A stretch of 64,000 nt of DNA from Gammaproteobacteria bacterium (GCA_030583605.1 CP129466.1:2673001-2737000), one strand, 5' to 3'; numbered from the stretch's first letter, positions 36,733-46,036 are shown. Notes: generated from the sequence alone by a model not told the origin. Numbers and translations are program-made.

Positions 36733-38719
36733 CGAGCTCTCCGCCGCTGCCGTCGCCCGGTGTCGCGCGTACCGGGCCGACCGCCGTGCCCGCGGCCCCG
36801 GGCTCCGGCCGGTAGCGCTCGCGCGCGATGCCGACGATGAGTTCGACCAGATCGGCAAACGCGAGTCCGGCCGTCGCCGCAGCGACTTCGAACGTGGCGC
36901 CCGGCTCCAGCACCGCCGTGGTCTCCAGGCCCACGATCACCGGCGCTCCCGCCTGCGGGAGGCGCAGCTGCACGACCGCATAGTCGCGGCAGTTGCAGGC
37001 GCGGAAGGCTGCCAGCGCCGCGCTGCGCACGGCTGCCGCCAGCGGCGCATCGATGACCGCCGGGCAGACGCGTCCGGCCCGGCCCGGCAACACCTCGACC
37101 AGCGGCATGCACCGTGCAGGCTGATTGCCGAGCACCGCAACCTCGATCTCGCGGCCGGCCACGAACGGCTCGACGACGCTCGCCACGCCGTCGCGGTGGG
37201 CGATCTGCGCCACCGCCTCGATCAGTTGCTGGCGATTCGAGGCAACCCGCGGCCTGCGGCCCGTCGCCGTGCGCGGCCTGACGACCACCGGGTACTGCAA
37301 TGAGCGAAGCCCGCTGCCCGGTGCGCAGAGCAGGCTGTACTCCGGCGTCGCGAGCCCGTGCTGGCGCAGCAGCGCGTGGGCGAGCAGGCGATCCTGCGTG
37401 CTGGTGAAACCGAGCGGCGTCGCGCCCGTGTAAGCGAGGCCGGCCAGCTCCAGCATCGCCGGCACGTGCGCAGCGGCCACCTCGCCCTGGATGCCGTGCG
37501 CGAGGTTGAGCACGATCCCCCCGGGCTCGCCGTTCAGCAGGTTCGGCTGCATGAAGCTGCGCAGGTTCGCCAGCAACGACATGTCGCCCTCGAGCACATT
37601 GACCGTGTGTCCCTTCTGGCGCAGGCAGGCGACGATGTGCTTCACGGTCCGGCGCCGGTAACCGCCCTGGCCGGGCGCGCCCAGCTGGCCGATGACGCCA
37701 TTGCGGTGGCGATTCCTGACGACCGCGATCCGCAGCGCCGGACCGCGCGGAAACAACCGCGGCGGCGCCACCTCGCTCAGCTTCGCGTCCCAGTCCTGCA
37801 GCAGGCGCAGATCGAGGAACTCGGCGATCAGCACGATCAGCACGATCTGCGTGACCACGAGTTCCGGAAACTCGAGCGCAAACTCGCGCAGTACCGGGAT
37901 CAGGCTGAGACCGGCCAGGCCGAGCGCAATGACGATGGTCATTCCCGTGCGCCAGAACGCCGTGAGGGTGCTGTCGCGGTCGATCGTCTTGGCGATGCCT
38001 TCGGCCATCAGGCCGAGCACGATGACGGGGAAGAACGCCATGCTCCAGAGTGCGTCCGAGCGCACCCAGGGTGCCACCATCAGCGCGCCGACGAGGACCA
38101 GCACCGAGACGCTCATGATCACTGCGATGCGCGGGAAGTACGTCAGGCGCATGCGCACCAGGACCGGGCGAATGCTGGCCACGACGAACACCATCACCAG
38201 GATCAGGAGCACGCTCGGCACGATGCCGCTGTGCTGGAACCCCACCGCGATGAGGATCGCGCGAAAGCCGATCACGCGGATGCCGAGCGTCAGCCGGGCG
38301 AACGCGATCAGCACTGCGGCAGTCGGCACGAACAGCACGTACAGGACGTGCTCGCGATCTTCGGCGGAGATGTCGCGCAGCGACAGCCAATGGTTGAGAT
38401 CGTAGGCGAGCGAGGACAGCATCGTCCCGCCCGTGCCCGGCCCGAGGACACCCGGCCACGCCGAGATCCGCACGACCATGCTCAGGAGCGGCAGCAGCGC
38501 GATCAGCAGCAGGAGCAGCAGTCCGCCGCGCGAGAGATTACCCTTCGGGCGCAGCCACGACCCGGGCCATCGCGTCTGGTCCGGCTCGGGGATCTCCTCC
38601 AGGTACCGCCGCCACCGCTCGGTGGCCGCCGCACCGGCGCGACGCCAGCGGTCGAAGTCCGCGGCAGCACCGGATGGCAACCATCCGGCCAGCCGCTGCA
38701 GCCAGTCCTCCCGGCGCAT
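36722..38719 (-). CDS. Polytopic membrane domain fused to a D-Ala-D-Ala-ligase-like ATP-grasp domain
   Basis: A 665-aa fusion. The first half has about seven to eight membrane helices (LLLLLLIALLPLLSMVV near 65, then a run from about 125 to 310), similar in layout to the 7TM partner of inactive transglutaminases. The second half (about 330-640) is an ATP-grasp fold of the Ddl group: VLNLAHGIQGEVAAAHVPAML, LAYTGATPLGFTSTQDRLLA. Key residues look altered: the ATP-binding VKP is VRP, the metal Asp is Gln (YAVVQLRL) and the ExN pair is GLETT. It may be a sensor, scaffold or transporter rather than a ligase. One base separates its start from the HlyD fusion stop. Confidence 0.82.
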   Translation of the reverse strand: MRREDWLQRLAGWLPSGAAADFDRWRRAGAAATERWRRYLEEIPEPDQTRWPGSWLRPKGNLSRGGLLLLLLIALLPLLSMVVRISAWPGVLGPGTGGTMLSSLAYDLNHWLSLRDISAEDREHVLYVLFVPTAAVLIAFARLTLGIRVIGFRAILIAVGFQHSGIVPSVLLILVMVFVVASIRPVLVRMRLTYFPRIAVIMSVSVLVLVGALMVAPWVRSDALWSMAFFPVIVLGLMAEGIAKTIDRDSTLTAFWRTGMTIVIALGLAGLSLIPVLREFALEFPELVVTQIVLIVLIAEFLDLRLLQDWDAKLSEVAPPRLFPRGPALRIAVVRNRHRNGVIGQLGAPGQGGYRRRTVKHIVACLRQKGHTVNVLEGDMSLLANLRSFMQPNLLNGEPGGIVLNLAHGIQGEVAAAHVPAMLELAGLAYTGATPLGFTSTQDRLLAHALLRQHGLATPEYSLLCAPGSGLRSLQYPVVVRPRTATGRRPRVASNRQQLIEAVAQIAHRDGVASVVEPFVAGREIEVAVLGNQPARCMPLVEVLPGRAGRVCPAVIDAPLAAAVRSAALAAFRACNCRDYAVVQLRLPQAGAPVIVGLETTAVLEPGATFEVAAATAGLAFADLVELIVGIARERYRPEPGAAGTAVGPVRATPGDGSGGELVAG

Positions 38720-38720
38720 G

Positions 38721-40763
38721 TCAGTCCGCCTTCCGGCGGATTCCGACGACGGCCGACAGGCCGGGGAACAGGTCCTGCGCCGGCTGGTCGAGGCGCACCC
38801 GCACGCTGATCACGGGCGCATCGCGCATCCGGTCGCGGCGGCGCTGCGGGACATCGGTCTCCGGCAATTCGAGGTCGGTGGACACGCCGAGGGTTTCTAC
38901 GACCCCGGTGAACTCCTGGTTCGGGTGCGACTTGAAGGTGACGATGGCGGTACTGCCCACTGCGACGTCGGCGATGTCGTCCTCGTCGAGCCAGGCCTCG
39001 ACCCAGATCTTCTCGCCGACCCACAGGGCGACCACCGGCTGGCCGACGGTGACTGACGCTCCCGGCTGGACGATGCGCCGCACCACCGCACCGTCGTCGG
39101 GAGCACGGATGACGGTGGCCTCGAGGTTGGCGTTCGCGAGGGCCAGCTCCGCCTCGAATGTCCCGATCTCCGACTCGAGGACGGAGATGCGCTTCTCCCG
39201 GACTGCAATCCCCTTGGATGCCACCACGGCGAGATCCTCGCCGGCGCCGGCCGCCTCCATGGCGGCGCGCGCCTCAGCGGAAAGCGCCTGCGCCGTGCGC
39301 AGCTCCGTTTCCGCCGAGCGCACACGCTCGGCGGGCACCAGTCCCTTGCCAGCCAGCGAGCGCTGCAATTCGACCTGCCGCTGCGCTTCGTCGGCCCGCG
39401 ACTGTGCGGCGCGCACCGAGGCTCGCGCCGCAGCGAGTTCCGCCGACGTCTCGCGCAGCGAACCGGACAGCCGCTGGCGTTCGTTTTCGATGGCGAGGCG
39501 CTCGACCTCGAGTTCGCGACGCGCCTTCTCGAGTTGCGAACGCGCCTGCGTCACCCTGGCCTCGAAATGCCGGTCCTCCAGGCGTGCGACCACCTGGCCT
39601 GAGCGCACCCGATCGCCGGTATCGACCTCGATGCTTTTCACCACGCCCTCCACCCGCGCGCCGACGTCAGCAATGTAACTGCGCACCACCGCCTCGCGCG
39701 ACACCACGTGATCGGCCCGGTAACTGGCCCAGATCGCCAGCGGCGTCACGACCGCAAGCAGCACCGCGAGCAACACGCCCGGCAACGCGTATCGCTGCAG
39801 GCGCGTTGGGGGCGGCGCGCTCGCCGCGATGTCCTCGGTGCCGAGCGAGCGAAACTCGAACCACTCGTCGTCGGCGGCCCGCGCCACCAAGGCCCGGGGC
39901 CCGACGACCGCGGGCAGATTGCCGAGCAGCAGGGCCTCGATGACGCGCTCGCACGCCGTCGGCTCCTGCGAAAAGCCGGTGAACGTGCCGAGCGGTGCAC
40001 GGACCTCCCGGTAGGAGACGCGCGGTTCGAGTTCAAGGGCCGCCGCTGCCTCGTGCATCGCGGTGACCCAGGCGCGCGCCCTCTCGCGCGGCGGCGGGCC
40101 GGGGGATCGGACCACCCGCACCGCGGGCCTGGCGGCACCGGCACCATCGGCTTCCTCGAGCACGGTCATCGGCACCCGCAGGAACTCCGCCGGGCGGAAC
40201 GTGAGGTCCTTGCGTTTCGCGCTCGGCGCGATGCCCCGCGGGAAGCGCTTGCCCGCGTCCGGAAAGGTGAACGCAGTCGCCGATGCAATGACCGCACCGG
40301 CCACACGCTCCGGGAAGGCCATTGCGTAACGCAGCGCGAAACGGCCACCGGCCCCGAGGCCGAACAGGTTGATGCGCTCGATGGGAATCCCGGTCAGGCG
40401 CTCGACGTCGGCGAGGATCGCCACCAGCGCGTCATCGGCACGCCGGCCGCGATCCGCCTTCATCCGGCTGCGCCCGAGCCGTGCGAAATTCGGATAGCGG
40501 TCGGCGGCAAAATGCGGCGCGACGAGGATCGCTCCGTAACGATCGCAGACCGCCGCGAAGGCCTGCACCTGCTCGCGCGCGTTACGCGCGATGTCGTGCA
40601 GGGCGACCACGATCGGCGAACCGTGCCGGCTGCCGCCGGCGCGGTAGACGAAATAGTCCTGGCCCGAGGAATCCGGCAGGACGCGGTGCAGGATCTGCCG
40701 CTCGAGGAGCGTTGCGCTCTGGTCGATGTCCCCCGCATCCAGCGGTGTATTGCCGGGCTTCAC
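38721..40763 (-). CDS. Pseudo-esterase fused to HlyD-type membrane-fusion protein
   Basis: A 680-aa fusion I have not seen described. Residues 1-290 are an esterase domain (PHB-depolymerase-like, VVALHDIARNAREQV), paralogous to the genes at 40768 and 49423. Its nucleophile elbow reads GLGAG, with Gly137 in place of Ser, and the catalytic-His segment GHSF is FTGF. A membrane helix follows (about 326-348), then a biotinyl-lipoyl/coiled-coil HlyD adaptor (VEGVVKSIEVDTGDRVRSGQVVARL; hairpin about 400-530; ATVIRAPDDGAVVRRIVQPG). The start GTG lies 4 bp after the preceding esterase. It should span the periplasm for export, with a cytoplasmic binding domain. No ABC or RND pump is adjacent. Confidence 0.87.
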   Translation of the reverse strand: MKPGNTPLDAGDIDQSATLLERQILHRVLPDSSGQDYFVYRAGGSRHGSPIVVALHDIARNAREQVQAFAAVCDRYGAILVAPHFAADRYPNFARLGRSRMKADRGRRADDALVAILADVERLTGIPIERINLFGLGAGGRFALRYAMAFPERVAGAVIASATAFTFPDAGKRFPRGIAPSAKRKDLTFRPAEFLRVPMTVLEEADGAGAARPAVRVVRSPGPPPRERARAWVTAMHEAAAALELEPRVSYREVRAPLGTFTGFSQEPTACERVIEALLLGNLPAVVGPRALVARAADDEWFEFRSLGTEDIAASAPPPTRLQRYALPGVLLAVLLAVVTPLAIWASYRADHVVSREAVVRSYIADVGARVEGVVKSIEVDTGDRVRSGQVVARLEDRHFEARVTQARSQLEKARRELEVERLAIENERQRLSGSLRETSAELAAARASVRAAQSRADEAQRQVELQRSLAGKGLVPAERVRSAETELRTAQALSAEARAAMEAAGAGEDLAVVASKGIAVREKRISVLESEIGTFEAELALANANLEATVIRAPDDGAVVRRIVQPGASVTVGQPVVALWVGEKIWVEAWLDEDDIADVAVGSTAIVTFKSHPNQEFTGVVETLGVSTDLELPETDVPQRRRDRMRDAPVISVRVRLDQPAQDLFPGLSAVVGIRRKAD

Positions 40764-40767
40764 GGCC

Positions 40768-41622
40768 TCAGCCTTCCCGCGCAGCCGCCAGTGGCGGCGC
40801 CCCGAACAAGGCGCGGAACACTTTCTCGCCGAGCCCGCCGCGCAGCACCGCCCGCCGGAACGAGTGGCCGCAGCCGGCGATCTCCTCGAAAGCGACCCGC
40901 GACGGCAACTGTCTGGCCTCCGCGGCGGCCTGCATCGCGGCCACCCAGTTGCGCGCACGCTCGATGCGACTGGCGCCCTGCTCGCGGTCGAGACGGTCGT
41001 GGCGCCGCGCCGCATCGCGCTCGTCGTCCTCGGCGCCGATCATCACGGTCACCGGCACCGACAAAAAGCCCTCGGCATCGAAATGCACCTCCGGCAGCTT
41101 CCGGCTCATGCGCGTTCCGAATGGGAAGCGCCTGGTCGGGTCCGGAAAAGTGTACCAGCCGCAACCCGCGATCACGGCGGCCTCGACCCGGTGCGGATGG
41201 GCCATCAGGTACCGGTGGGCAAACTGCGCGCCGCCGGAGTAGCCAAACAGCAGAAATCGCTCGGCGCTTGCCCCGGTGGCGGCCGCGCACTCGGCGACGA
41301 CCGCATTGAGCGCAAGATCCGCACGCCGGCCGCGACCCTGGCGGCCGAGGCGCTGGTAATCGGGAAACTGCTCCGCCGAGAACACCGGCGCCAGCAGCAT
41401 CGCCCCGTGGATGTCGCAGTAGGCGGACAGCAGCCGCGCGTGCTGCTCGGCATTGCGCGACGTGCCGTGAATGGTGACGAGCAGCGGAGCGCGCTCGCCC
41501 ACCCCGCGCGGCACGTAGACGAGGTACTCCTGGCCGGGATCGGACTCCAGCACGCGCCGCAGCAGGCGCCTAGGCGCCGGCGGTGATTTCGCGTCCGTGA
41601 CCCGCGCTGTCGGGGCGAGCAT
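40768..41622 (-). CDS. Esterase of the PHB-depolymerase/Fsh type
   Basis: A 284-aa alpha/beta hydrolase. The nucleophile elbow is intact (LLFGYSGGAQFAHRY, Ser in GYSGG), with a plausible acid in MIGAEDDERDA and His in GCGHSFRRAV. It is clearly paralogous to 49423-50289 and to the N-terminal half of the HlyD fusion: all share FPxYxRLGRxG, then an R(A/S)D motif. No signal peptide is seen, so it acts in the cytoplasm. The start overlaps the end of the NTPase gene by about 50 bp. Its place between NTPase and exporter suggests it trims or transfers the pathway's acyl/peptidyl product; this is inference. Confidence 0.85.
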   Translation of the reverse strand: MLAPTARVTDAKSPPAPRRLLRRVLESDPGQEYLVYVPRGVGERAPLLVTIHGTSRNAEQHARLLSAYCDIHGAMLLAPVFSAEQFPDYQRLGRQGRGRRADLALNAVVAECAAATGASAERFLLFGYSGGAQFAHRYLMAHPHRVEAAVIAGCGWYTFPDPTRRFPFGTRMSRKLPEVHFDAEGFLSVPVTVMIGAEDDERDAARRHDRLDREQGASRIERARNWVAAMQAAAEARQLPSRVAFEEIAGCGHSFRRAVLRGGLGEKVFRALFGAPPLAAAREG

Positions 41623-42736
41623 CGTTGCCTCCGCTGATCATCCTGAATTTCCGGATTCCGGCGAGAAGCGTGCGGGCCACCTTCGGCCGCGCGAGATCTT
41701 CCCGCCTGTAAATCGCAAGACCCGTGGCAGTCGCGGCCTCCGACCGCCCGAGCGGCGCGCGCGTCAGCACGCCGCCGATTCCTGCCACGGGCAATCCACG
41801 CTTCTTCAGCCAGCCGACGCCGGCTGCAGCACCCATGGCATCGCGGGCCGCGAGGAACACCGCGCCGGTGATCGATTTGAGGAGCGCCGATTCGAGCAGG
41901 GCCGCGGTCTCCGGCTGGCGTATGCCGTCGGCCAGTTCGAGCACGATGACGTCCGCATCGGCCCGGACGAGGTGCGCCACCAGCACGCCGAGACTGCGCT
42001 CGAGTTCCGCCGCGGATACCCGACAAGTGGACGCATGGCCAGCGTCGGTGAAATCAAGCGCCGCCGCGGCACCGGCGTCGCGCAGCAGCCAGGTGTCGTT
42101 CGCATCGCTGGTGCCGTTGACCTTGGCATACCCGACGCGCAGGCCCGCCTGGCCCAGGCCGTGGGCAAGCGCGGCGGCCGCCACTGTCTTGCCCGCCGCC
42201 ACCGACGTGCCGACGACGGCGATGGTCACCGGCAGCGTTGCCGCCGGCGGCACCGCCGGCTCGAGCGCAAAATCGGCCAGCTTCACGCGCTCGCCGCCCG
42301 CGTCGATGAGAAAACCGATTGGGGCGATGAGCGTAGGCGCGCGACCGATGCGCGTATTCCAGGACAGCACCTGCGCGGCGACGCCACCGGCGGCGACCAG
42401 GTGGCAAGCTCCCACCGTCTCGGGCACCACGGCCTCGAACTGGCCGGTTGCATTGCAGTCACCGTAAGCGACGACGATCTCGTCGCCGGCCCCGAGCGAG
42501 CGTGTGCGTCCGCCGGGCAATTGCAGGCCGCGATGCAAGCCGGGCTTGCCGATTCGTGCGAGCACCAGGTCGCCCGCGCGTGGCGCAAGCGGCCGGCGGC
42601 TGACGCGAAATTCCTGGTCACGCGAGACGCGTCGTGTCACGAACGCCCAATGCGCCGCGCGCACGCGCTCGGCGTCGGCGATCCGCCGGCGGGGCCCGGC
42701 CGGCGCCAGATCGCTGTCGAGTTCCAGTTCGTCCAT
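41570..42736 (-). CDS. P-loop NTPase, DUF1611/BioD-like, with novel N-terminal domain (paralogue 1)
   Basis: A 388-aa protein. The C-terminal half (from about 165) is a P-loop fold with VVGTSVAAGKTVAAA, a DxxxxD-type stretch (ADVIVLELADGIRQPETA) and FLAARDAMGAAAGVGWL, resembling DUF1611 and dethiobiotin synthetase. The N-terminal half, FVTRRV...APRAGDLVLARI, GAGDEIVVAYGDCNATGQFEAVVP and CHLVAAGGVAAQVLS, I do not recognise. The gene at 48117 is a full-length paralogue. It is the first gene of the operon ending in cyanophycinase. DUF1611 relatives acylate or handle D-amino acids, but the domain similarity is partial, so the activity is open. Confidence 0.78.
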   Translation of the reverse strand: MDELELDSDLAPAGPRRRIADAERVRAAHWAFVTRRVSRDQEFRVSRRPLAPRAGDLVLARIGKPGLHRGLQLPGGRTRSLGAGDEIVVAYGDCNATGQFEAVVPETVGACHLVAAGGVAAQVLSWNTRIGRAPTLIAPIGFLIDAGGERVKLADFALEPAVPPAATLPVTIAVVGTSVAAGKTVAAAALAHGLGQAGLRVGYAKVNGTSDANDTWLLRDAGAAAALDFTDAGHASTCRVSAAELERSLGVLVAHLVRADADVIVLELADGIRQPETAALLESALLKSITGAVFLAARDAMGAAAGVGWLKKRGLPVAGIGGVLTRAPLGRSEAATATGLAIYRREDLARPKVARTLLAGIRKFRMISGGNDARPDSAGHGREITAGA

Positions 42737-43108
42737 GAGTCAGAACTCCGGGCTCCGGGCGCGATCAGCAGTCACGCGCGACGCACGACCGCGATCTCTT
42801 TTGAATATGCCTTGCATGGTCGATTGCCACCGACTTGTGCCTGGCGGAGTCCGCCGCCTGCGCGAGACTGCGGACCCGGCCGGTCGCGGGAGCGGCCTGT
42901 TGGTACCCGTTTTCTGGCCGCTCCGATCCGGGCTACCGGCCACCACAGCCTGACAGATTCGCCGCGCCGGCGCACTACCCTTCGACATAATTACCGGCCG
43001 CAGGCCGACCGGGCGATCGCGACGAACGCTGCAGCAGACTCTTGGGTGCTCCGCCTGTTCGTGTGATTATGACGCCAGGCCGCGCGACCACTTCGAGCCA
43101 CACCGCCC
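42737..43108. other. Divergent intergenic region of the ligase island
   Basis: About 370 bp between two divergently transcribed genes, so it should carry promoters for both. On the plus strand CATAAT at 42986-42991 resembles a -10 box, without a good -35. A short AT-rich patch, TCTTTTGAATATGCC near 42796, faces the minus-strand operon. I see no gene, hairpin terminator or long repeat. Confidence 0.35.
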
Positions 43109-44137
43109 ATGCCAGCGCATCGTCGATCGTTCCTGCGCCTCGTTGCGCGCCACCGCTTCGTGCCCGGCCTGTGCGCCGCGCTGTTCATGGCACTCGCGCC
43201 GGCGAGCCTGCCCGCGCGTGACACCTCGTGTACTCCGGCGGCCGCCTGCGCCGAATCGCTGACGCTTACCGCTGGCGGGTACATCCGCGTGTACCGATCG
43301 CTGCCGCTCACTCACAACGACACCGTCGTGCGGGCCGTGCTGGTGATACACGGCAACGCACGTAACGCCGACGACTACTTCGATTTCGCGACCGAGGCCG
43401 CCGGGCTCGAGCACAAGCTCGCGGAGACGCTCGTGCTCGCGCCGAACTTCCGCACGCGCAAGGACGAACCCGGCCGCGGCGAGCATTACTGGAGTTCGCA
43501 CGGCTGGAAGATCGGCAACCGCTCGCTCGATGCCGCGCGGGTGAGCTCGTTCGCGGTCATGGACGAACTGCTCGGGCGGATCTGCCCGACGGGCCCGGCG
43601 CCGTTCCCGAACCTGCGCACGGTGGTGATCGCCGGGCACTCGGCCGGCGCGCAGTTCGTCAACCGCTACCTCGCCGGCGGTGCGGGCTGCCCGAACCGCA
43701 GGATCGAAGTGCGCTACATCGTGATGAACCCGTCGAGCTACCTCTACGTCGATGACCGGCGCCGCGCCGACCCCGACGGCACGTTCGCAACGCCGCGTGC
43801 CGGCTGCTCCGGTTTCGACGACTACAAGTATGGCCTGCGCGAACTCAACACCTACATGCGCCGCGTGGGCGCGGCGGAAATCCGCCGGCGCATGTTCACG
43901 CGCTCCTCCTGGTACCTTGCCGGCGGCGCAGACACCCGCGCCGGTCGCAGCCTCGACCAGCGCTGCGAGGCACGGCTGCAGGGCGCCAATCGCCTCGTGC
44001 GACACATTAATTACCGGGACTACGCGGGCCTGTTCGACGCCTGGACCGGCGCGCTGTTCGTCACGGTTCCGGGAATCGGTCACTCGGGCCGGGCGATGCT
44101 CGTGAGCGAGCCTGCGCGCCAGGCCGCGTTTCGCTGA
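43109..44137 (+). CDS. Exported alpha/beta hydrolase
   Basis: A 342-aa secreted hydrolase. A basic and then hydrophobic leader (RHRFVPGLCAALFMALAPASLPA) gives a signal peptide of about 35 residues. The nucleophile is in VVIAGHSAGAQFVNRYLAGG, the oxyanion strand is VLVIHGNARNADDYF, and the likely His is in VPGIGHSGRAM. Four cysteines after the leader could pair in the periplasm. It belongs to the same broad family as the island's cytoplasmic esterases but is more distant. It converges with the YheC/D-type gene, overlapping it by 77 bp. It may degrade extracytoplasmic product. Confidence 0.85.
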   Translation: MPAHRRSFLRLVARHRFVPGLCAALFMALAPASLPARDTSCTPAAACAESLTLTAGGYIRVYRSLPLTHNDTVVRAVLVIHGNARNADDYFDFATEAAGLEHKLAETLVLAPNFRTRKDEPGRGEHYWSSHGWKIGNRSLDAARVSSFAVMDELLGRICPTGPAPFPNLRTVVIAGHSAGAQFVNRYLAGGAGCPNRRIEVRYIVMNPSSYLYVDDRRRADPDGTFATPRAGCSGFDDYKYGLRELNTYMRRVGAAEIRRRMFTRSSWYLAGGADTRAGRSLDQRCEARLQGANRLVRHINYRDYAGLFDAWTGALFVTVPGIGHSGRAMLVSEPARQAAFR

Positions 44138-45353
44138 GCGCCGCGCCCTCGTCGAGCTTCGCGCGCAGGAACGCGGCGAGGTGCGTCACGTGCGGCTGCA
44201 CCCAGCGCCGGTAGTGCACCTCGTCGGCCGGAGTCCACTCGAAGAACCGCGTCTCCGAGCCGAAACCCGCGACGCCGGGCTTGGAGTTGATCTCGACCAC
44301 ATGCAGGCCGCAGTGCCGGTCGACGACGACATCGAACCCGACCTCCATCAACTCACCGGGAAAGTCCGTCTCCAGGTGCCGGGCGAGTTCATGGGCCTTC
44401 GCCGCAATGGAACGCAGCACCTGCTGCGCGGCGGCCTCGCCGAGCGCACGTGACAGGACGGCTTCCGTGACCTCGATGGAACCGCCCTGGAAGACGTTCG
44501 ACAGGTCGCTGCCCGGCGGCGCGAGCCGTGTCTCGACGATCTCGTGCCAGCGACTGCCGTCGTTGACCATCACGACCCGCACGTCGAACACGCAACCTTC
44601 GGCCTGCAGCGACTCGACTCCCTCCTGGATCACGTAGGACGTGCCGCCCGCTGCGGCCTGCACGACCGCCAGCATGGACTCGGGCGTCAGCGGCCCGAAG
44701 CGCCGCTGCCCGCCGTAGTCGTAGAAGGTGAGGTGCAGCCCGCCGGGCCCCGGCCGCAGCACGAAGATGCCATTGCCCCGGTTGCCCGATCGCGGCTTGA
44801 TGAAGACGCAGCTCGATCGGCCCAGGAACGCCTCGACCTGGAGCGGTGCGCCCGAGTAGTCCTCCGTATGCGGATGCAGCGCCGGGTCGAAGGTGCGCAC
44901 CAGGTCGTAGGCCTTGCGCTTGTTCGAGACGCGTTCCGCGAACGCATACGGCACATAGGCACGCAGGTCATGCGCCTGCAGCAGGCGCTTGAAGTGGTTG
45001 TAGCCGATGCCGCGCTTGAGCATCCGGCGGGTGCCGTAGGTCCAGTTCGCATTCACCCGCGGCATCGGCAGCCGGGTCGCCTGCAGCGTGTTCCCGCTGA
45101 TCGTGTATCCGGGCACCTCGAGCGGGGAACTGACCTCGAGCGGCGAGTAGAGGAATACACCGATGTCGTCCGGCCGCAGCAGGCGGTCGATCAGGAAGGC
45201 GCGATTCACCAGCGACGGACTCAGCTTCTCCATCGGGTCGCGGGTCATCGAACAGTTGCAGAGCAATCCGACGTAGCGCATGAGCGACTGGTGCGAGGCG
45301 TTGTTGTCAGGATATGTCGGCGGCTCGCCCCGGCCGTGAACATACTGCCGCAT
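44061..45353 (-). CDS. ATP-grasp protein of the YheC/YheD type
   Basis: A 430-aa ATP-grasp enzyme resembling the Bacillus spore-coat-associated YheC/YheD family. ATP-binding segments are FIKPRSGNRGNGIFVLRPGPGG and YVIQEGVESLQAEG, and the metal ligands are intact in MEVGFDVVVDRHCGLHVVEINSKPG. The N-terminal MRYVGLLCNCSM starts the first domain; ATG 45281 is therefore an alternative start to 45353. The order and residues suggest an active carboxylate-amine ligase. It sits in the island of cyanophycin-like genes and could attach an amino acid to the same product. Its 3' end overlaps the exported hydrolase. Confidence 0.83.
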   Translation of the reverse strand: MRQYVHGRGEPPTYPDNNASHQSLMRYVGLLCNCSMTRDPMEKLSPSLVNRAFLIDRLLRPDDIGVFLYSPLEVSSPLEVPGYTISGNTLQATRLPMPRVNANWTYGTRRMLKRGIGYNHFKRLLQAHDLRAYVPYAFAERVSNKRKAYDLVRTFDPALHPHTEDYSGAPLQVEAFLGRSSCVFIKPRSGNRGNGIFVLRPGPGGLHLTFYDYGGQRRFGPLTPESMLAVVQAAAGGTSYVIQEGVESLQAEGCVFDVRVVMVNDGSRWHEIVETRLAPPGSDLSNVFQGGSIEVTEAVLSRALGEAAAQQVLRSIAAKAHELARHLETDFPGELMEVGFDVVVDRHCGLHVVEINSKPGVAGFGSETRFFEWTPADEVHYRRWVQPHVTHLAAFLRAKLDEGAALSETRPGAQARSRASPGPSDRFPEP

Positions 45354-45447
45354 TTTCGACCGCCACGGGTGCCGAGGCTTCACAGAATGAAGCCTTTTTC
45401 CTTTGTCTCGGAGCCGCTCGGTGCGGTCGCGACGTGGTTGCTGCACC

Positions 45448-45620
45448 GGACTCTGCCCTTCCCGGGCCTCGCCGCCGGCTGGCCCTGCGGGTGCAGCGGT
45501 GGTCGCGGCCCGGGCGCGGGCATGTGTGGAGCCGGCTGCCAGGAGGCAGCAGCCGGCGTAACCCATAGCGACGAGCACATGGACGTGCGAGGAGCGGCAC
45601 GCGCCGGGGTCGCGACCACC
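45448..45620 (+). repeat. Mosaic intergenic repeat, copy B, with hairpin
   Basis: Shares GGACTCTGCCC, CTCGCCGCCGGCTGGCCCTG, TGCAGCGGTGGTC, GCGCGGGCATGTGTGGAGCC and CATAGCGACGAGCAC with the copy at 60015-60418. It contains a 9-bp perfect hairpin, GCCGGCTGC (45531-45539) with GCAGCCGGC (45549-45557). The middle block present in copies A and C is missing. The remainder of the gap from 45354 to 45790 holds no gene that I can support. Confidence 0.75.
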
Positions 45621-45790
45621 GTTTAACCCGCCAGCCACAGAACGCCACTCCGCGGCGCAGCGACAAATCGCATGTCCGTGTTACGACGCAGGCAACCTGA
45701 GCCCATCCGCCGGCCACACCACGCGGGCGAGCACGCATTTGCGGCCGGGCGTCGATTGGCGGATAGTACGGCCCGGGGAGAGCAGAACGA

Positions 45791-46036
45791 ATGGACGAGG
45801 ACCATCAGGTCGAACTCGAGGCGGCCGCATTTCGCCGGCTGCTGGCACACCTCGACGCGCGCAGCGATGTGCAGAACATCGAGCTCATGACGCTCGCCGG
45901 CTTCTGCCGCAACTGCCTGGCACGCTGGTACCGCGAAGCGGCCAGCGAGCGCGGCATCGCCATGAGCGACGAGGCGGCGCGCGAGCGCGTCTACGGTATC
46001 CCGTACGCGGAGTGGAAACTGAAACACCAGCGTTGA
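45791..46036 (+). CDS. DUF1244 family protein
   Basis: An 81-aa protein of the DUF1244 family, widespread in proteobacteria. Diagnostic sequence is the helix ELEAAAFRRLLAHLDARSDVQNIELM, then LAGFCRNCLARWYREAA with two conserved cysteines, and VYGIPYAEWKLKHQ at the end. No function has been assigned to the family that I know of. It starts at an ATG shortly upstream of the TPR gene and may be co-transcribed with it. Confidence 0.88.
   Translation: MDEDHQVELEAAAFRRLLAHLDARSDVQNIELMTLAGFCRNCLARWYREAASERGIAMSDEAARERVYGIPYAEWKLKHQR

Noticed and set aside
37358..38809. A 483-codon plus-strand frame over the membrane/ATP-grasp fusion.
   Set aside because: Its translation is low-complexity (Arg, Asp, His, Gln) and antisense to clear membrane helices.
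42800..43060. Small open frames in the divergent gap of the ligase island.
   Set aside because: No ribosome sites, no similarity, and extreme Arg/Pro content.
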